A DNA stretch of 64,000 nucleotides from Adiantum capillus-veneris (GCA_014529385.2 CM043958.1:121860817-121924816); one strand, 5' to 3'. Shown: positions 41,420-53,924, counted from the stretch's first letter. The notes: generated from the sequence alone by a model not told the origin. Made by a program: numbers and translations.

Positions 41420-43440
41420 TCTGAGATCCCCAACCCACCAATACCAAGATCGGGATGGGATCCTTGACAAGCCTCTAGGCCTGATAAAAGTCAGAGTCTC
41501 TAAACAAGAAACATCCAAGGAATATACATTTACTATTAACAATGGCTGGGGTCTATAGCCTTAGAAGAAGACCTAGTCCTGTCTCGCAACGGAAACGGGA
41601 TCACTAAAAAAAAATCATTCCGGCTCTATAACTTCCTCATTCAGATTATGGTTTCCTTAGCCAACGTTTTTTTCCCCTAACATATGTGAGGGCACAGCCG
41701 TTGGTGGACTCCTCTTCCAAGTGTAGAATTTTTCTAAACGTTATAGTACGCAGGCATGGATAGTTACCTGACTAATCAGATCCACCCGTCCATGATTGAC
41801 AACCTTAGTCAATCCCCACTTACCACCCTGCACTCACACATGATTCTTTTGTTATTTAATTCCTACCACGTTCTTATCACAATTAAAATAATGATTCCTT
41901 TTATCCTTCATAACAGGATTTTATTTAAAACAACCCTTGAAAACAGTATTAAAAACATTCTTTTAGCAAACAGACATCTTTAAACTTAAGACAGGGTACT
42001 GTCAATCAAAACACTGTCTATAATAACCATGACCAGTACTCTTCTTATCTCAAGATCACCTAAGGATGAAGAAACAACACCCCTTCCTTATTCATAATCT
42101 GGAGTGGATAAACCCCCACCCAAGGTTCTGAGTGCCCATACACCAAACCAGTTGCCCATACAACCGGGCGGCTCCCCTAGGATAAAAACGGTATCCTAAC
42201 TTATGTACAAACATCAAGACATGACACGAAGTAGAAACTCATCGTTCATGGGGACAACCGACTTATCCGTGGCTGGAAAGCCAATCATTATCATCAAAAT
42301 ATACCAAGGAGTCGGAGGTGTCTTGAGACAAGCTGTCTTAACATATCTTTCCTAATTCAACCAATTTTAACCCAAACAATTCTTTCCTACATTATAAACA
42401 ATGCACGTTGAAAGTTACCCTCCGTTTTTGGTCAATTATTTCTTTTCTTATTCGTACTCACTCCTTAAGTATGCAATGCTAACTTAAAAATGAACTTTAA
42501 AAGATTTAATTGAACAAAATAGAAATCCACCTGGGGCTGCTCGTCCTAATGACTGTCTAATGCAGCTCTAATTGAATTATCTCAACTTAATCTAAACTTA
42601 ATTAATATATTTCCCATTAATTTATGGTTAATTTGGATAATTTCAGCCCTAATATGATAGAATAATTAATTAGCTTAATATTTCCAAGCTTAATTACAAC
42701 AATGAGCAAAGAATATTTAATTAAGAGAGGATTTATGAATATACATAGGCCTAATCTTTAATTTATTAAGAAAGTAGATTAATATAGCCTTGCTAATTAA
42801 GAAGGATTAGGCTAATTATCGTTTAAGTTAATCAACTAGAGCTTAATCTCTAGGTAATTTCTACGTAACGGTCTCTCTAGATGAGAGAGAGTGTGTCAAG
42901 GCTTCGAGTCTCTCAAATTGTGAAGCAAGGGATCCTATTTATAGGTTTCTAGCACTCACAAGCTCTCACAAACTGTAAAAGGCAGTTGCTTGCAGTTCAA
43001 GCAGTCCCCAAGCTGAAGATGGCGCCCCTTGTTGCTATTTGAGTCCTTGGCAGGTTCCACACACCTCCACACAGCCCTCCCCCCAAGCTTCCAGAATCGA
43101 TTTTTACTAATTTCTCTGATTTTTAATGATGAAAATTGGAAATATCAGTAATTTCTAGAACCTTAGGATAAGAAAGTCTTTATTAATAATAATTACTGAA
43201 ACCATCCAGTTTTACTTAACTAATTTAATTCCTAGTGTAACCTTTCAAAGCCCGTAACTTCTCCAAATTTTATCAAAATTCGGTTCTAAAAAATTCTAGC
43301 CCGGGGTTTGCTGTGCTTAAGATTTCAAAAATACCAATATTTGCCATGGTCGGACAATTCTACATTGCTTTTTCAATAATCATATCAGTTTGATTAAGCT
43401 TTATACAATCTTTAAGGTTTCAGAAACTGGAAACCTTACA
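41420..43440 (-). repeat. 5' LTR of gag-only element, short form
   Basis: 2021 bases; first 1.1 kb matches 35035-36164 and last 0.9 kb matches 37954-38831. The join is at CTGCTCGTC / CTAATGACT near 42546. Confidence 0.9.
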
Positions 43441-43445
43441 GACTC

Positions 43446-44566
43446 AGAGATCTCTATAAATAAGAGCCGTGTGGAGTGGACTTCCAAAAAGCTTATGAGC
43501 TTTTTTCCACAATCAAAGAAGATGGAACCGCTCAAATCTTTGACCAGCAAGCGAACAAAGTTGAAGTGGTAATTGCCAAAGATATAGTGGCAGAAGCTCT
43601 AAGACTGCCAACAGAGGGAATGACAATGAGGGCGAGCGATAGAAAGACGGCAGGAACCTTCACCAAGGAAACCATCGCTGCTACATTTTTCGACCTCATC
43701 CAAAAGCAGGTGGAAGAGCCCACAAGATTGTACCACCAGCACTTCCACTTCCTTGCCAAAAGACCACCAAGGTATACAACACCAAATTATGCGGTTGCCA
43801 CAACTTTTACACAAGTTCTCAAATCAACAACCAGGCAACCAATTGACCATGCACAATATGTTTTGTCCACATTGAAGGGGACAAAGAAAGAAGGGAAAAT
43901 CATATATCTGGGTGCACCAGAGGTTTTGACCAGGATTGCTTACCATTCATCGGAACACTTGGATAGTGTCAGCATAATCTTCCCCTTGAGCTACAAGATC
44001 TGCCAAGAGAACGTACAAGTCAGATGAAGAGTCTGTCGAGAGCTCGCCAGAACAGCATAGCAGTGAAAGCTCGGATAACAAGGAAAAAAGAGCACAATGG
44101 GAAGAAATGAAAAGAAAATCCGTGACAGCACACCAGGAGGAACCTGTACAAAAACAGGCCCGATTTGAAAGAGAGAAGCAATCTTACGAGCGCAGCCGCC
44201 AAGCACAAGGCAAGGACCCAGCAAAGTGAGAACCCAGAGCTTAAAGGACCGAGAACTAAGCATCATACCAGGAAACAGGCTGAAGATCCCATGGAATCTC
44301 TAGAAAAGATGTATCAAGAAGCAGAAGCCTTAAAGATGAGAGAAGCCCAAGAAGCGGCAAGGGAAGCAAAAGAAGCGGCAAAACATCAAAAGCAAGCAGA
44401 GGAAGAAACTGAACAAGGAGCAACACAACATGATCAAGGTGATGTTTCTCCCCGCCCTTCTTCACGTATTTTTGAACAGCATGAGCACCCCATGCCAAGC
44501 CCACCACCATCACCATCAGTTAGAACCACAGCAACTGAGCCAACAAAAGAGACAGAGCCTGAATAG
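43446..44566 (+). pseudogene. ORF2 of copy B, part 2
   Basis: Continues part 1 in frame. 43476-44027 holds the conserved N-terminal domain: T-I-K-E-D-G, I-V-A-E-A-L-R-L, Y-H-Q-H-F-H-F, K-R-P-P-R-Y-T-T-P, A-V-A-T-T-F-T and, further on, I-A-Y-H-S. A stop at 44025-44027 and a frame change lead into a hydrophilic linker (S-S-E-S-S-D-N-K, then E-A-A-R-E-A-K-E-A-A helix, H-P-M-P-S-P-P-P-S-P-S) to TAG 44564-44566. Copy A also has a stop at the comparable place after its proline-rich linker (14223-14225), so ORF2 may really be two frames. The TIR element follows six bases later. Confidence 0.72.
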
Positions 44567-44579
44567 CAAGAACATTAGG

Positions 44580-45344
44580 AAAAATATGAACCCTCTAGGG
44601 GCCCTTTGGGATTAAGGTTAATTAGAGGTCAGCCAATAGGAAGAGGGTGGTGGACACACTCTATACCCTCAAAAAAGTAGGGGGACAAGGTAGCCTTACA
44701 CCTCTTAATGGCCTCTTACCTAGTGAGAAGGTAAGGGAGGTGGCTAGGGGAAAGGGAGGGGGGGGGAAAGGAGGGGGGGGGGGGGGACCACTTTGACCTT
44801 TTTTCCCCCACTTTTTGGCCCGGATTTAAAAATACACTAAAAATTTCAAATTTTCAAAAAATTTCAAATTTCAAGTTTTCCCTCCTTAAAAGGTCCCCTA
44901 ACCTATTTCATGGTCAAAAAAGTATTTTTGACCTCCAAAAGTCAAAAACGTGCACTAAAAAATTCCAAAAAAATTAATTTTTTTCAAAAAAATTCAAAAC
45001 ATCATTTTCCACCTTCCAAAGTCTTTCCAAACCTATTCTATAGATAAAAGTGATTTTCTCTCTCTACAAACCCTTTTCCAAGCTCTCCATGGCTGCAACA
45101 ACCACATGCACCCCCTATACTCCAACATTATCTCTCTACTAGCTTTCTCCCATCTCCATTGTAGCACCAAGCAAACTTCTCCCCCATGTCTTCCCCTTGC
45201 CCACACATAGTTCCACACTAAGCTAGCTCCTCTCCCTTCTCTCACCTCCATTACAGCATGAACCAAGATTCTCCTCCTTCTACTTTCATTCACTCGCACT
45301 ACATGGAAACCTCTACTCCCGAAGGTGGAAAAAGCATCAACTCA
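44580..45344. other. Noncoding, G runs and A/T-rich stretch
   Basis: No gene. G runs at 44757-44787 and an A/T-rich stretch with short AAATTTC repeats at 44850-45000. Confidence 0.5.
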
Positions 45345-45724
45345 TGTCATAATAATCAATATCTAATTCTCCTAAATGATTTTCTCATATTAAACTGATC
45401 ATTTAATGTGGGGAAGTGCCAGGGGAGAAAAAGCTAGAATATTGACTAAGCTAGCAGACCGCGGCCACAGTAGGGATCGAAAGGAGGGAAAATAGGGATC
45501 CAAAGGGGAGGCCATCTGCAAAAGAGCCATGTGCAACAATGGGCTAAAAAGACCCTAAGGTTCAGCCCATTAAGACTTCCAAAATGCTAAGGTTCCAAAA
45601 TTCAAAGGTTGTGTCCAAAGGTCAAACCTAGGGGAAATTGGATGCTTTGTGTGTGACTAAAAAGTCTTGGCATATCCCCACATGGGAGGGGGCGAGCCTT
45701 GAGAGTAGGGGATGAGAGAGAAAG

Positions 45725-45759
<35 letters not shown>

Positions 45760-46942
45760 CTCCCTTTACACAAAGGGAATGAGGGACACATGTCAGCTTC
45801 CTAGGCCATATGCCCACAAGGTGTGCCCAATTTCTATTGGATGACCCTTGAAGTGGACCAATGAGAATTAAGCTAGAGTAAATCTAGTTTAATTAATTTA
45901 AAAGCATTTAATAAAAGAAACCAATGAGAATTAAGTCTCCTAGAAGACTATTGGGCAGTCTCTCAAGGGGTCCAATGAGCATTCAGGAGCCCAATGGCTT
46001 GCCTGATTCCTATTGGCCAGGAGGCAAAGGGATCCAATGAGAGTTTAGTTTAATTATTTAATTACCTAAAGCTCTCACAAAAGGGGAAAGGGGGACACAT
46101 GTCAAAAGGCTATCACTTATGCTGCTTAATGGTGATTGGCTGGACTTGGGGAGGGCCAATGAGGCTTCAGCAAGAGCAAATAGCAAGAGGGCTCGCCCAA
46201 GAGAGAGAGAGGGGGCTGATTTTTGCAAGGCATTATCACACACACAGTCTATGTGTGAAGCAAAGAAGGCTATCTCTTCCCAAGCTTTAATGGAGAGCTC
46301 ATCACCTACTCCAAGCTTGTGAGATAGAAGCCTACATCAACACACTCTTGGCATGTGGATGCAAATCCAACCAAGAGCCAAGCTTGAATGCATGCTCATC
46401 TCCTCTACCAAGCTAATTACTAAGCTAAAGCTATGCTAATATGAGTGATTATGTGAGGAGATGTACATCTTTCTCGTAAGATACTCCTTCTTCCTCTCAA
46501 TCTACTCTCATACCCTGCTAGCTCTCACCATCTTCGAAGGTGTGTGAGGTCTTGGGTCTGAGAACGGAGATAATTAAAGTTGTGTTTGTTAAGTGTTTTG
46601 CTTAGTGCATGAAGCTTTCATCTTCATTGCACTAGCTAGTCTTGAAGGAACACAAAGAATTGTATTGTACAATGTCTCTCTTGATGGGAGAAACCATAAT
46701 ACAAAGCCTTTTGGAGGGGGGACCGGCTCCATGAAAATCCGGTCCTCAACTATTGTCAATAGCTTAATTTCTCTCTCTTTTGAAAGTATTGTCGATGCTA
46801 TCTAACTAGGTGTTATACTTTTTGTTGCTCTCTCCACCCAAGCACTCTTGTAATTCTCATTAGGAATCTATTCTAATGAAATGCCCACTATGTTCATGCT
46901 CATTTCCGCTACACACAAGTTATTAGTCCATTAAATGTTACA
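45345..46942 (+). repeat. Solo chromovirus LTR
   Basis: 1598 bases, TGTCATAATAATC to ATGTTACA, flanked by a perfect 5-base target duplication actca (45340-45344, 46943-46947) and without internal sequence. Homologous along its length to 30709-32293 (shared CATATTAAACTGATCATTTAATGTG-type start, CTCCAAGCTTGTGAGA, GGGGGGACCGGCTCCAT). It arose by recombination between the two LTRs of a full element. Confidence 0.92.
45725..45757. repeat. (CA)n microsatellite in solo LTR
   Basis: About 16 CA units; not present in the 3' LTR at 30709-32293. Confidence 0.95.
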
Positions 46943-46947
46943 ACTCA

Positions 46948-48798
46948 CATGACTTGCATACCACAAGAAGAGGAGGTGTGAATAGTGCATGGGCATTGCA
47001 AGGATTCATCTCCAACATAAAGATAGAATGGTGAGAAAACTACCCTTGTAGCTTACATTCAGAGCTTAAGATCATCTCCCTCTTTAAGTTTATCATGCTG
47101 GAGGGAATTAACCTCTTTATGGCTTTCAATGTTTAGGCTTCACACCTCATAACATTGGGTGGTGCTATTTTGTTGATGGCTTTGGTGCGCCATCTATAGT
47201 TTTGTAGCATGTGATTGATTCTCACAATGTAAGTAAGTTGTGTTATCTATGGAGAGTCATCAAAGATTTTTCTTATAATTTATTCTTTGTATAGTTGTCA
47301 TTAGATTATTAGAATGATATCATTTTGTACTTTATAACTTTGTGCTCACATAATTTGTTGTTTGCTTACAGAGTCAACTTGTTTTGAGAGGACATGAGCA
47401 AGAAACCATGTGCATAGATGGAAATCACCCTATTTTTGTTCCGTGAGGAACCTTTCACTACTGTGTTAAAAGATTTTGATAAGAATAGTAGGATTTTTGT
47501 AGAATCTTGAACCAATAGGTACTCTCTAGGAGCTCTTAGAAAAGCCATCCCTATAGTACTACTATCTTCCCTATGTCATAGACACACAAATACTCGTGTA
47601 TATGAATCTCTATATGAGAAAGACAAATACTTGTAAGAGAAGCCTAACAGCAACAACATTGTCTCCATTTGTAATTATTTTCATGAGGTTGGATTCCTCT
47701 ATAAATTCAATATAAATATTTCTTTTTGTTAAATGGTGTCGCACTGAGTGAGAGTATTTTATTTAGATTACTAGAGTTTCATACAAATTTGAGAAATATT
47801 GTTGATTTTTTTGGATATTGTGATTTCCTGTAAGATGTTTGAAGTTTCAAGTCTTAATCATTCCACCATGAAGAAATTCATGCAATATTTTGATTTCAGT
47901 TTAATCACTAATGGTTATTCTTATTAAGTGGATCATAACCTTTTTCAAGATGTCCTCATTTGGGGATGTTGAATATATATCAATAGCAGCATTTCAAAAG
48001 TTGAGAAAGCTAAATTCTTGCTTTCCAAAATGTTATTGTTTCCATACTATGCCTATGCCAAGCTTGACTTAGAGAAATGACAACTTGAGATAGAGGTGTA
48101 GATATATAGGGGTGACTTATTATTGATTCTTGTTTCATCATATATATTATAAAGCCTTTGAGTTTCCACCTTTTTAAGTAGTGTTGACAAGTTTTTGGTA
48201 TCAAACCTTCTTAAATATCCCTATTCATTCGCTATTGGTAGCTATTTATTTGGTATTGCTAAAGATCATACCAATAGCTATCACCTTGTGAACTTAATTG
48301 TTGAATTGCGGATTTGATTTTTACTATGTAGCTCATTTAGATAGAGAAAGTGTAAACATAAATTATAGATACATGCATTGTTAACATAGAAGATATGTAT
48401 CACTCGAACCTATATAACTGCTAATCAAGAAACCTTTGGTCGGATACTATAACAATAGGGGTCACATGTGGTTTTAAATACCAAAGAAATGGCTAAACCA
48501 AAACATTCCCAAGAACACGAGGTGAACACAAGGAAGTAAAAATTGGCTCCTTGTTTGGTTGATTTCTAGTGCTAAATGTTCTGAGTGCACAAAATTTGTG
48601 AGGCCTTTGACCTTGGGAGTTCACTAAAGTATATGTAACATAGCACATGTGTTCAACAGAAGGGAATTTATATTCTTGTAAAGTTACAGAAACATGTGTA
48701 GGTAAGGCCTATAAGGGCTACTTTTAATCCATTGTGGTGAACGCACATGATATAGGAAAATTTGACATAGTGAATACTCCGGACATCAAACACTACAA
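46948..48798. other. Noncoding part of TIR element
   Basis: AT-rich; no gene recognised on either strand. A copy of AACACGAGGTGAACACAAGG at 48515 is related to 48935 (AACAGAGGATGGACACAAGG), so the repeat family of the next entry begins here in diverged form. Confidence 0.45.
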
Positions 48799-49078
48799 CT
48801 CTATCTCATGGCCATACATTAAAACAAAGCCCCTATTTGTCATTTTGAAGCCCCAGGGACCCTCAACAAGAGGGACCACAACGGCGCGTAGAATGCCCAT
48901 CCAGGCACAAATAGGGACCAAGATATTTCCAAGAACAGAGGATGGACACAAGGAAGTAAAAAATGGTTGATAAGCATGATACAAGGTTTAGGTATCTGCC
49001 ATTTGGGGGGGGGAGGGGTTTCTATAAACACATTAAACTGCCCAGTTCTATCTCATGGCCATGCATTAAAAAAAGCTT

Positions 49079-49137
49079 GTACTTGTCATTTTAGGGGCCC
49101 AGGGACCCTTTCCCTGGGCCCCTAAAATGACAAGTAC
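49079..49137. repeat. Perfect inverted repeat, 27-base arms
   Basis: Arms 49079-49105 and 49111-49137 (from GTACTTGTCA to TGACAAGTAC) are exact reverse complements around a 5-base spacer. Confidence 0.97.
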
Positions 49138-49260
49138 TTTTTGTTAATGCATGGCATGATACAATGTTTCTAGCTATTGGGGGGGGGGGACAGGGGAGTT
49201 TGCTATGAATACATTAATTTGCCCAATTCTATCTCATGGCTATGCATCAAAAAAAGCCTA

Positions 49261-49407
49261 TACTTGTCATTTTAGGGCCCCAGGGACCCTCAACATGAGG
49301 GGCCACAAGGGCGCGCAAATCGGCCATCCAAAATTTTTGGATGGCCGATTTGCGCGCCCTTGTGGCCCCTCATGTTGAGGGTCCCTGGGGCCCTAAAATG
49401 ACAAGTA
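49261..49407. repeat. Perfect 147-base palindrome
   Basis: Arms of 73 bases (49261-49333 and 49335-49407) are exact reverse complements around a single T at 49334. The ends are TACTTGTCAT and ATGACAAGTA, the centre CCATCCAAAATTTTTGGATGG shortened here to its last bases around AAAATTTTT. GC-rich arms (GGGCGCGC) would make a very stable hairpin. Confidence 0.97.
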
Positions 49408-49440
49408 CAAGATTTTTTTTTATGCATGGTCATAATTCAA

Positions 49441-51212
49441 GTGGTCAAAATTTTTTTTATTTTATTTTTTTAAGTGTTGAACTTTTAGGTTATTTTCAAG
49501 AGCTTCTAGTGTTCAATTGGCTCCGAATCTGTCTGGGCTTGTCTCACATAAATTTATTCATCTCGTCGCGCTCTTCGACCATCGTGTGATGCAAAAAAAT
49601 CATATCCTACTCGGATTTTCCGAAAATCAAGGTGCAAGTTGGCAATTTCTTAAAAAATGATGTAAAACAGACATTTCTTACTTTTTCCTTAATCTACGGG
49701 CTCGAACGGGCATTAAAACCATGGAATCTGAAAATACTCAGAGAACCACTGTGTTTTATTGTGTTAAGGACTACATTTCCTACATACAAAACTTTCTCAA
49801 AATCTCACCCTAACACCTTCAAAAGTGGCTTCCAAGGAGTGCCCTCGATCAAAAATTGAAACTGAAGGAAAACAATCAGAATGAACTCCTAAACTGTGTA
49901 CAAACTTTAAAATAACAAAAATTTCCTTTTTAAAAAAGTTATTGCTAAACATTTGAAAATAGACCACCCTTGGACTTCCCACAATGATAGAAATCAAAAG
50001 ATTCAAGGAGAGGTCTGGTGTCACAAGTGCATAGTAGGAATCTAATCGAGGCTTATTCCGTCAAGATCTCTTATACTTTATTATGTCTTCTCATGTACAA
50101 TCTTACTAAACAAAAACAAACTTACACTTTAAATGACTACAAATTTTATTTAACTTATCAAACAATTTAAAATATGGTAGACCTAAAGTGCTCTTACACA
50201 TCAACAAATAAAAAAGTCCAAATTTCTTCTCATTAACTTTGATAAACATACATCTGTGAACACTTTCCAAGGAGTAGTGCGGTCATAGTTCTTACATCCA
50301 TTCCATGACACGGTATGCTCCTAGGGTGACCTATCACATAAAAATATCTTTGGTAGGAGTGCCCTCATGTTAGGAAAGAGGGTGTTGCTGCTGATGAAAA
50401 GTTTTTGCATTGTCCTACTAGGGATCTCTTCATGATTTTTGGTGTAGTGGGAGCCACATTGCTGCTGAGGAGAGCTTTGTGCCACCATAAAAGCGTCATG
50501 TTATGCCAGTTCCTTGAGCCATTCTTGCAAACAACACCACTCAACTAGCATAGCAAGAGGTCACCTTGTAACAAAAACATGTATGAATTCAACATTTGCA
50601 AGCTATATAATGAAGACACTTGTTAAGTATATGTTGTACAAATTTGCAAGTATTTCTATCTAGTTGGGAATAAACAATACAAAAATATACATTAGGATGA
50701 GACTACCACCCCTAATAAGCATGAATTTGAAGCACCTACCTGCAAGATGTAACAAAGAAGACTGTTTTAGAGGAAAAGTGGTGACACTTGGCCTCTCTAA
50801 CCTGCAGCCTTTCACTATTTGTGCATAAAAGCAACCTTTGTGCCAAGCACTACAAAACAAGTAGAGGCAACACCTTAGACTTCAAAGTTTATGATAAAAA
50901 CAACACAATCAAAAGTAAGAAGTATACTGTTACCTTGCATAAAGGGGTGTTTTATTCAAATATGTGATGGTATTGGCAAGATATTGAAGAATCGTCAACA
51001 TTCATCTCACCGATGGTACGACGTTCCTGGGATGACCTCTGCTCACCCTCACATGCGGCCTTCGGTGCAAACGTTGCGAACAAGCAAATATGTATGCATA
51101 CGATTTGTGATGTCCTTGAGCACCATGGTAGCTGTTGCATGAGGAAGCAAAGGATGAAAAGAGAGAGGGGGAAGGGGGAGAGAGGAACATGGGAGAAGAC
51201 AAGTTGGTAGTG

Positions 51213-51214
<2 letters not shown>
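49441..51214. other. Noncoding part of TIR element
   Basis: No gene or element end recognised; AT-rich. Confidence 0.4.

Positions 51215-51274
<60 letters not shown>
51215..51274. repeat. (GA)n microsatellite
   Basis: About 30 GA units followed by 150 bases of G/A-only sequence up to about 51430. Confidence 0.97.
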
Positions 51275-51278
<4 letters not shown>

Positions 51279-51827
51279 GAAGGAGGAGAGAAGGGGGCAG
51301 GGAGGGAGAGGGAGGAACATGGGAGGAGAGAAGGGGACAGTGGGGGAGAGGGAGAGAGGGGAGGAGGAGGAGAGAAGGGGCAGGGAGGGAGAGGAGAGGG
51401 AGAAAGGAGGGAGGAGGAAGAGAGAAGAAAGGTTTTTTTTTAAAAAAATTGGACTTTTAGTGCTTGTAAGTTTAAAAAAGTGTCAAAAAATACTTTTTTG
51501 ATATGGATATATGTTGGGGGGGAGTTTTAAGACAAAAATAAGTAAAAATCACTTTTTTTTTTAAAAGTCAAATTTTGGCTCTTAGTGATCCACGTTTTTG
51601 ATGATGTGGCCATACCTCTTTACTCCCTTCACTTTCAAAAAGCTAGAGAGAGAAGGTGACCTCCTAGGTCCACATCCTACATGTGTCTAAAAAAAAGGCT
51701 AGAAAAGCCAACTCAAAACTAGCTTCTTGAATGCCCTTGTCCCCTTAACCCTACACACCATTAGCCTTAATCCCTAAAAATTAGGATTCCTTACAAGGCC
51801 CATGCAAGGTTCATATTTCTCCTAATG

Positions 51828-53791
51828 AGCAGCGAAATCTGCACAACATGCAGCTACTACACAAGAGCAACACAAAGAGCAAGAGCCAAAGCTCAAAAGG
51901 ACAACAAGTCCTGCACCAGAGGACACCATAGGGTTTGAACAAACAAGAAAAGAGGATACCGAGGAAACACCCTTTACCTCAACAGAGCAAGAGAAGGCCG
52001 AGGCATCCACGAAGCCTCAGGATGACAAAGCGGAAGAGGATCAGCCACCACAGCCACAAGGGCAACAGCAACCAGCCGCCATGACACCGCCAAAAGATAC
52101 ACAAGAATCTGCAGAAACATCAAGTCAGCTAGCATGAAACGAAGATTGGCAATCAAACAACGAAGTGATCCTGCAAGTTAATGAGTATGCCAAGCAATTG
52201 CAGGACATAACTGAACGACTTCGCTCAGCAGCACTTAGCCGTAGCACAAGGGCCAAAGAATTAGAAATGGTGATTGACGCACTCCAAGGGGAGTTAGACA
52301 ACCGACTAAACGTCCATCACCGGTCACAAAGGCAAGTGCAAGAGTTGAAAGCGGAAGCCGAACAACATCAGCTCGCAAGGGATAAGCAGCAGAAAGACAT
52401 GGAGGAGCTCGGTGAATTACTTACAAAGTTATCAGATGCATGCAAAGCAAAAGATGAATAGTTGACAGAAGTTATAAACAAATTTCTAGCAACAACCCAG
52501 TTAGTTCAAAAGATTCAGGTTCAGTTTGATGTAGCGAATGCCTCCCTACAGTACTCAGAGCAAAGAAAAAATGATCAGGTAATTTTCTTACGATAAATCA
52601 GAGAAAATCCCGTCTTAGCCTCGATCAAAGGAACATACGATGTCTACAAAGCATTAGAGAAAAAGAATAAATACCTCGAGCTAGAACTTAAACTAGAGCA
52701 GTCTCAGCGCAAAGACCTGGCTTTAATGCGGGTCCAAAGAGAAGACGAGTTGCTGAAAGAAATAGTTGAGCTTAAAAGAGTCAACCAGCTATTGAGGAAG
52801 GGACGGCCAAAAACGCAAGAAGAGGTAGGCACTTCAGAGCAGCCACAGATAGAGATGGAGACACAGCCAGCAGAAGAGCTAAGTGGCGAGGAGGAGTTTT
52901 AAGTACACATTATCGAAATAGATACAGCGCCAATGGTCCATCTCTCAAAGGCTGAGGAAGATGCACTGAAGGAGAAGATTACACAAGAGGTGGATGAGCA
53001 GTGAAAGGGAGCAATGGATTGGGAGCTGAGAGTTCTTCACTCCGTCAACGTTACACAACTCACTCCCAATCAAATCAATGCGCAATGGCACCAACAATCC
53101 CTACCCTATCCTCTGATTAAAGGAGTTGCTACAAGTGAAAGAAAGGCTTTACACATACATGCAAGTCGAGGGTGCAGATCAAGACCACCCGAAGTGGAGG
53201 CTGAGCTGGTTGAACAAGAATCCAAGGTATTTGATTCTGTTCACAAGAGCACCTGCGGCCCTACAAAAGGATCCTGCTTTCTGTTCTATACCAAGAGTAA
53301 GGACTTGGCAAGCACATGAGGCACTAATAAAGAAGGGGCCAACTTGGCTGAATTACCCCAGATTGCCTGCTCCAGAAAAGGGACCACCGACGGAAGAGTA
53401 CATGGTGAAAACCCTAACGGGTGCCATGTCCTTCTTCAAAAGTCTACCAGATTTATCTTGTGCTATGCTATATAAAATCTGTCGAATGCTGCTCACCTGC
53501 ATCGAAGTATTCGATGAGCCAGAGCAAGCAGGCACCCCGTGGATGTCATTCCTCGAGGGTAACAAAGGTTTGTGCTATGATCTCAATGGCCAACCTTCTG
53601 AAGAAGGCCTCTATGGCTTCTACGCCAGATGCATGTTTTTACCTTCTCACAATATGCTGGCGTTTGAGGAAGTGTTCTACACAAGGTTCTTCACTTGGCG
53701 AACGAAAATATTTAAGCCAGTGATCAGCAACCTGACATCAAGGTTTGTAGGCTACTCAGCGATGGAGCTGAAAAACAGAGTCACGATGTAG
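51828..53791 (+). pseudogene. ORF2 of copy B, part 3: coiled coil and C-terminal domain
   Basis: Directly after the TIR element the translation is again a Q/E/P-rich linker (to 52137), then a long coiled coil (52165-52900; for example L-E-M-V-I-D-A-L-Q-G-E-L-D-N-R-L) with several stops. The conserved C-terminal domain spans 53014-53791: W-E-L-R-V, S-L-P-Y-P-L-I-K, W-R-L-S-W-L-N-K-N-P-R-Y, P-R-V-R-T-W-Q-A-H, P-T-W-L-N-Y-P-R, Y-M-V-K-T-L-T-G-A, Y-D-L-N-G-Q-P-S-E-E and A-F-E-E-V-F-Y-T-R-F-F-T. It needs one frame change near 53120. Additional matching residues run past the stop to about 53900. Total ORF2 of copy B is about 1120 codons without insertions, against about 1139 in copy A. Confidence 0.75.
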
Positions 53792-53924
53792 TTCTTACAA
53801 GTGCCAAATAAAGAGAAGAAGATCAGATACCAAAAGGCACTGAATGTGCTTAAAGACCGCCTCGCCAACCGTCAACCTGAAGACTACTTCAGCTCTTAAA
53901 GCTGTGTCAAGGGACGACACAGGC

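Larger units (their letters stand above)
35035..43440 (-). mobile_element. Gag-only Ty3-type element in ORF2 of copy B
   Basis: Minus-strand LTR element with target duplication gactc (35030-35034 and 43441-43445), 3' LTR 35035-38831, polypurine tract 38832-38847, gag near 39735-40510, an unknown frame 40795-41268, primer site 41406-41417 and 5' LTR 41420-43440. The internal region is only about 2.6 kb and no RT or integrase was found, so it depends on enzymes from elsewhere. The LTRs differ by a 1.78 kb block present only in the 3' LTR. Confidence 0.9.
48799..49440. repeat. Three tandem copies of a fold-back repeat
   Basis: Units begin TCTATCTCATGGC at 48799, 49047 and 49228 and contain TTGTCATTTTA then CAGGGACCCT. 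Copies 2 and 3 have turned into hairpins (next two entries); copy 1 has not. G runs of 9-11 bases mark the unit ends (49007, 49181). Confidence 0.85.
44573..51827. mobile_element. Candidate TIR element inserted in ORF2 of copy B
   Basis: The two edges of the interruption in ORF2 are inverted copies: left CATTAGGAAAAATATGAACC and, read from the right on the opposite strand, CATTAGGAGAAATATGAACC, followed on both sides by related GGGCC, GGGATTAAGG(T/C)TAAT and GGGGACAAGG blocks over about 100 bases. Flanks (agcaagaa and agcagcgaa) are similar but not identical, so the target duplication is unclear. No transposase was found in 7.2 kb; it is a non-autonomous or decayed DNA element. It hosts a solo LTR, fold-back repeats and microsatellites. 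Confidence 0.6.

Noticed and set aside
51135-51501. Arg/Glu repeat protein
   Set aside because: It is only the translation of a (GA)n microsatellite. The same holds for frames over 55537, 58227 and 60524.
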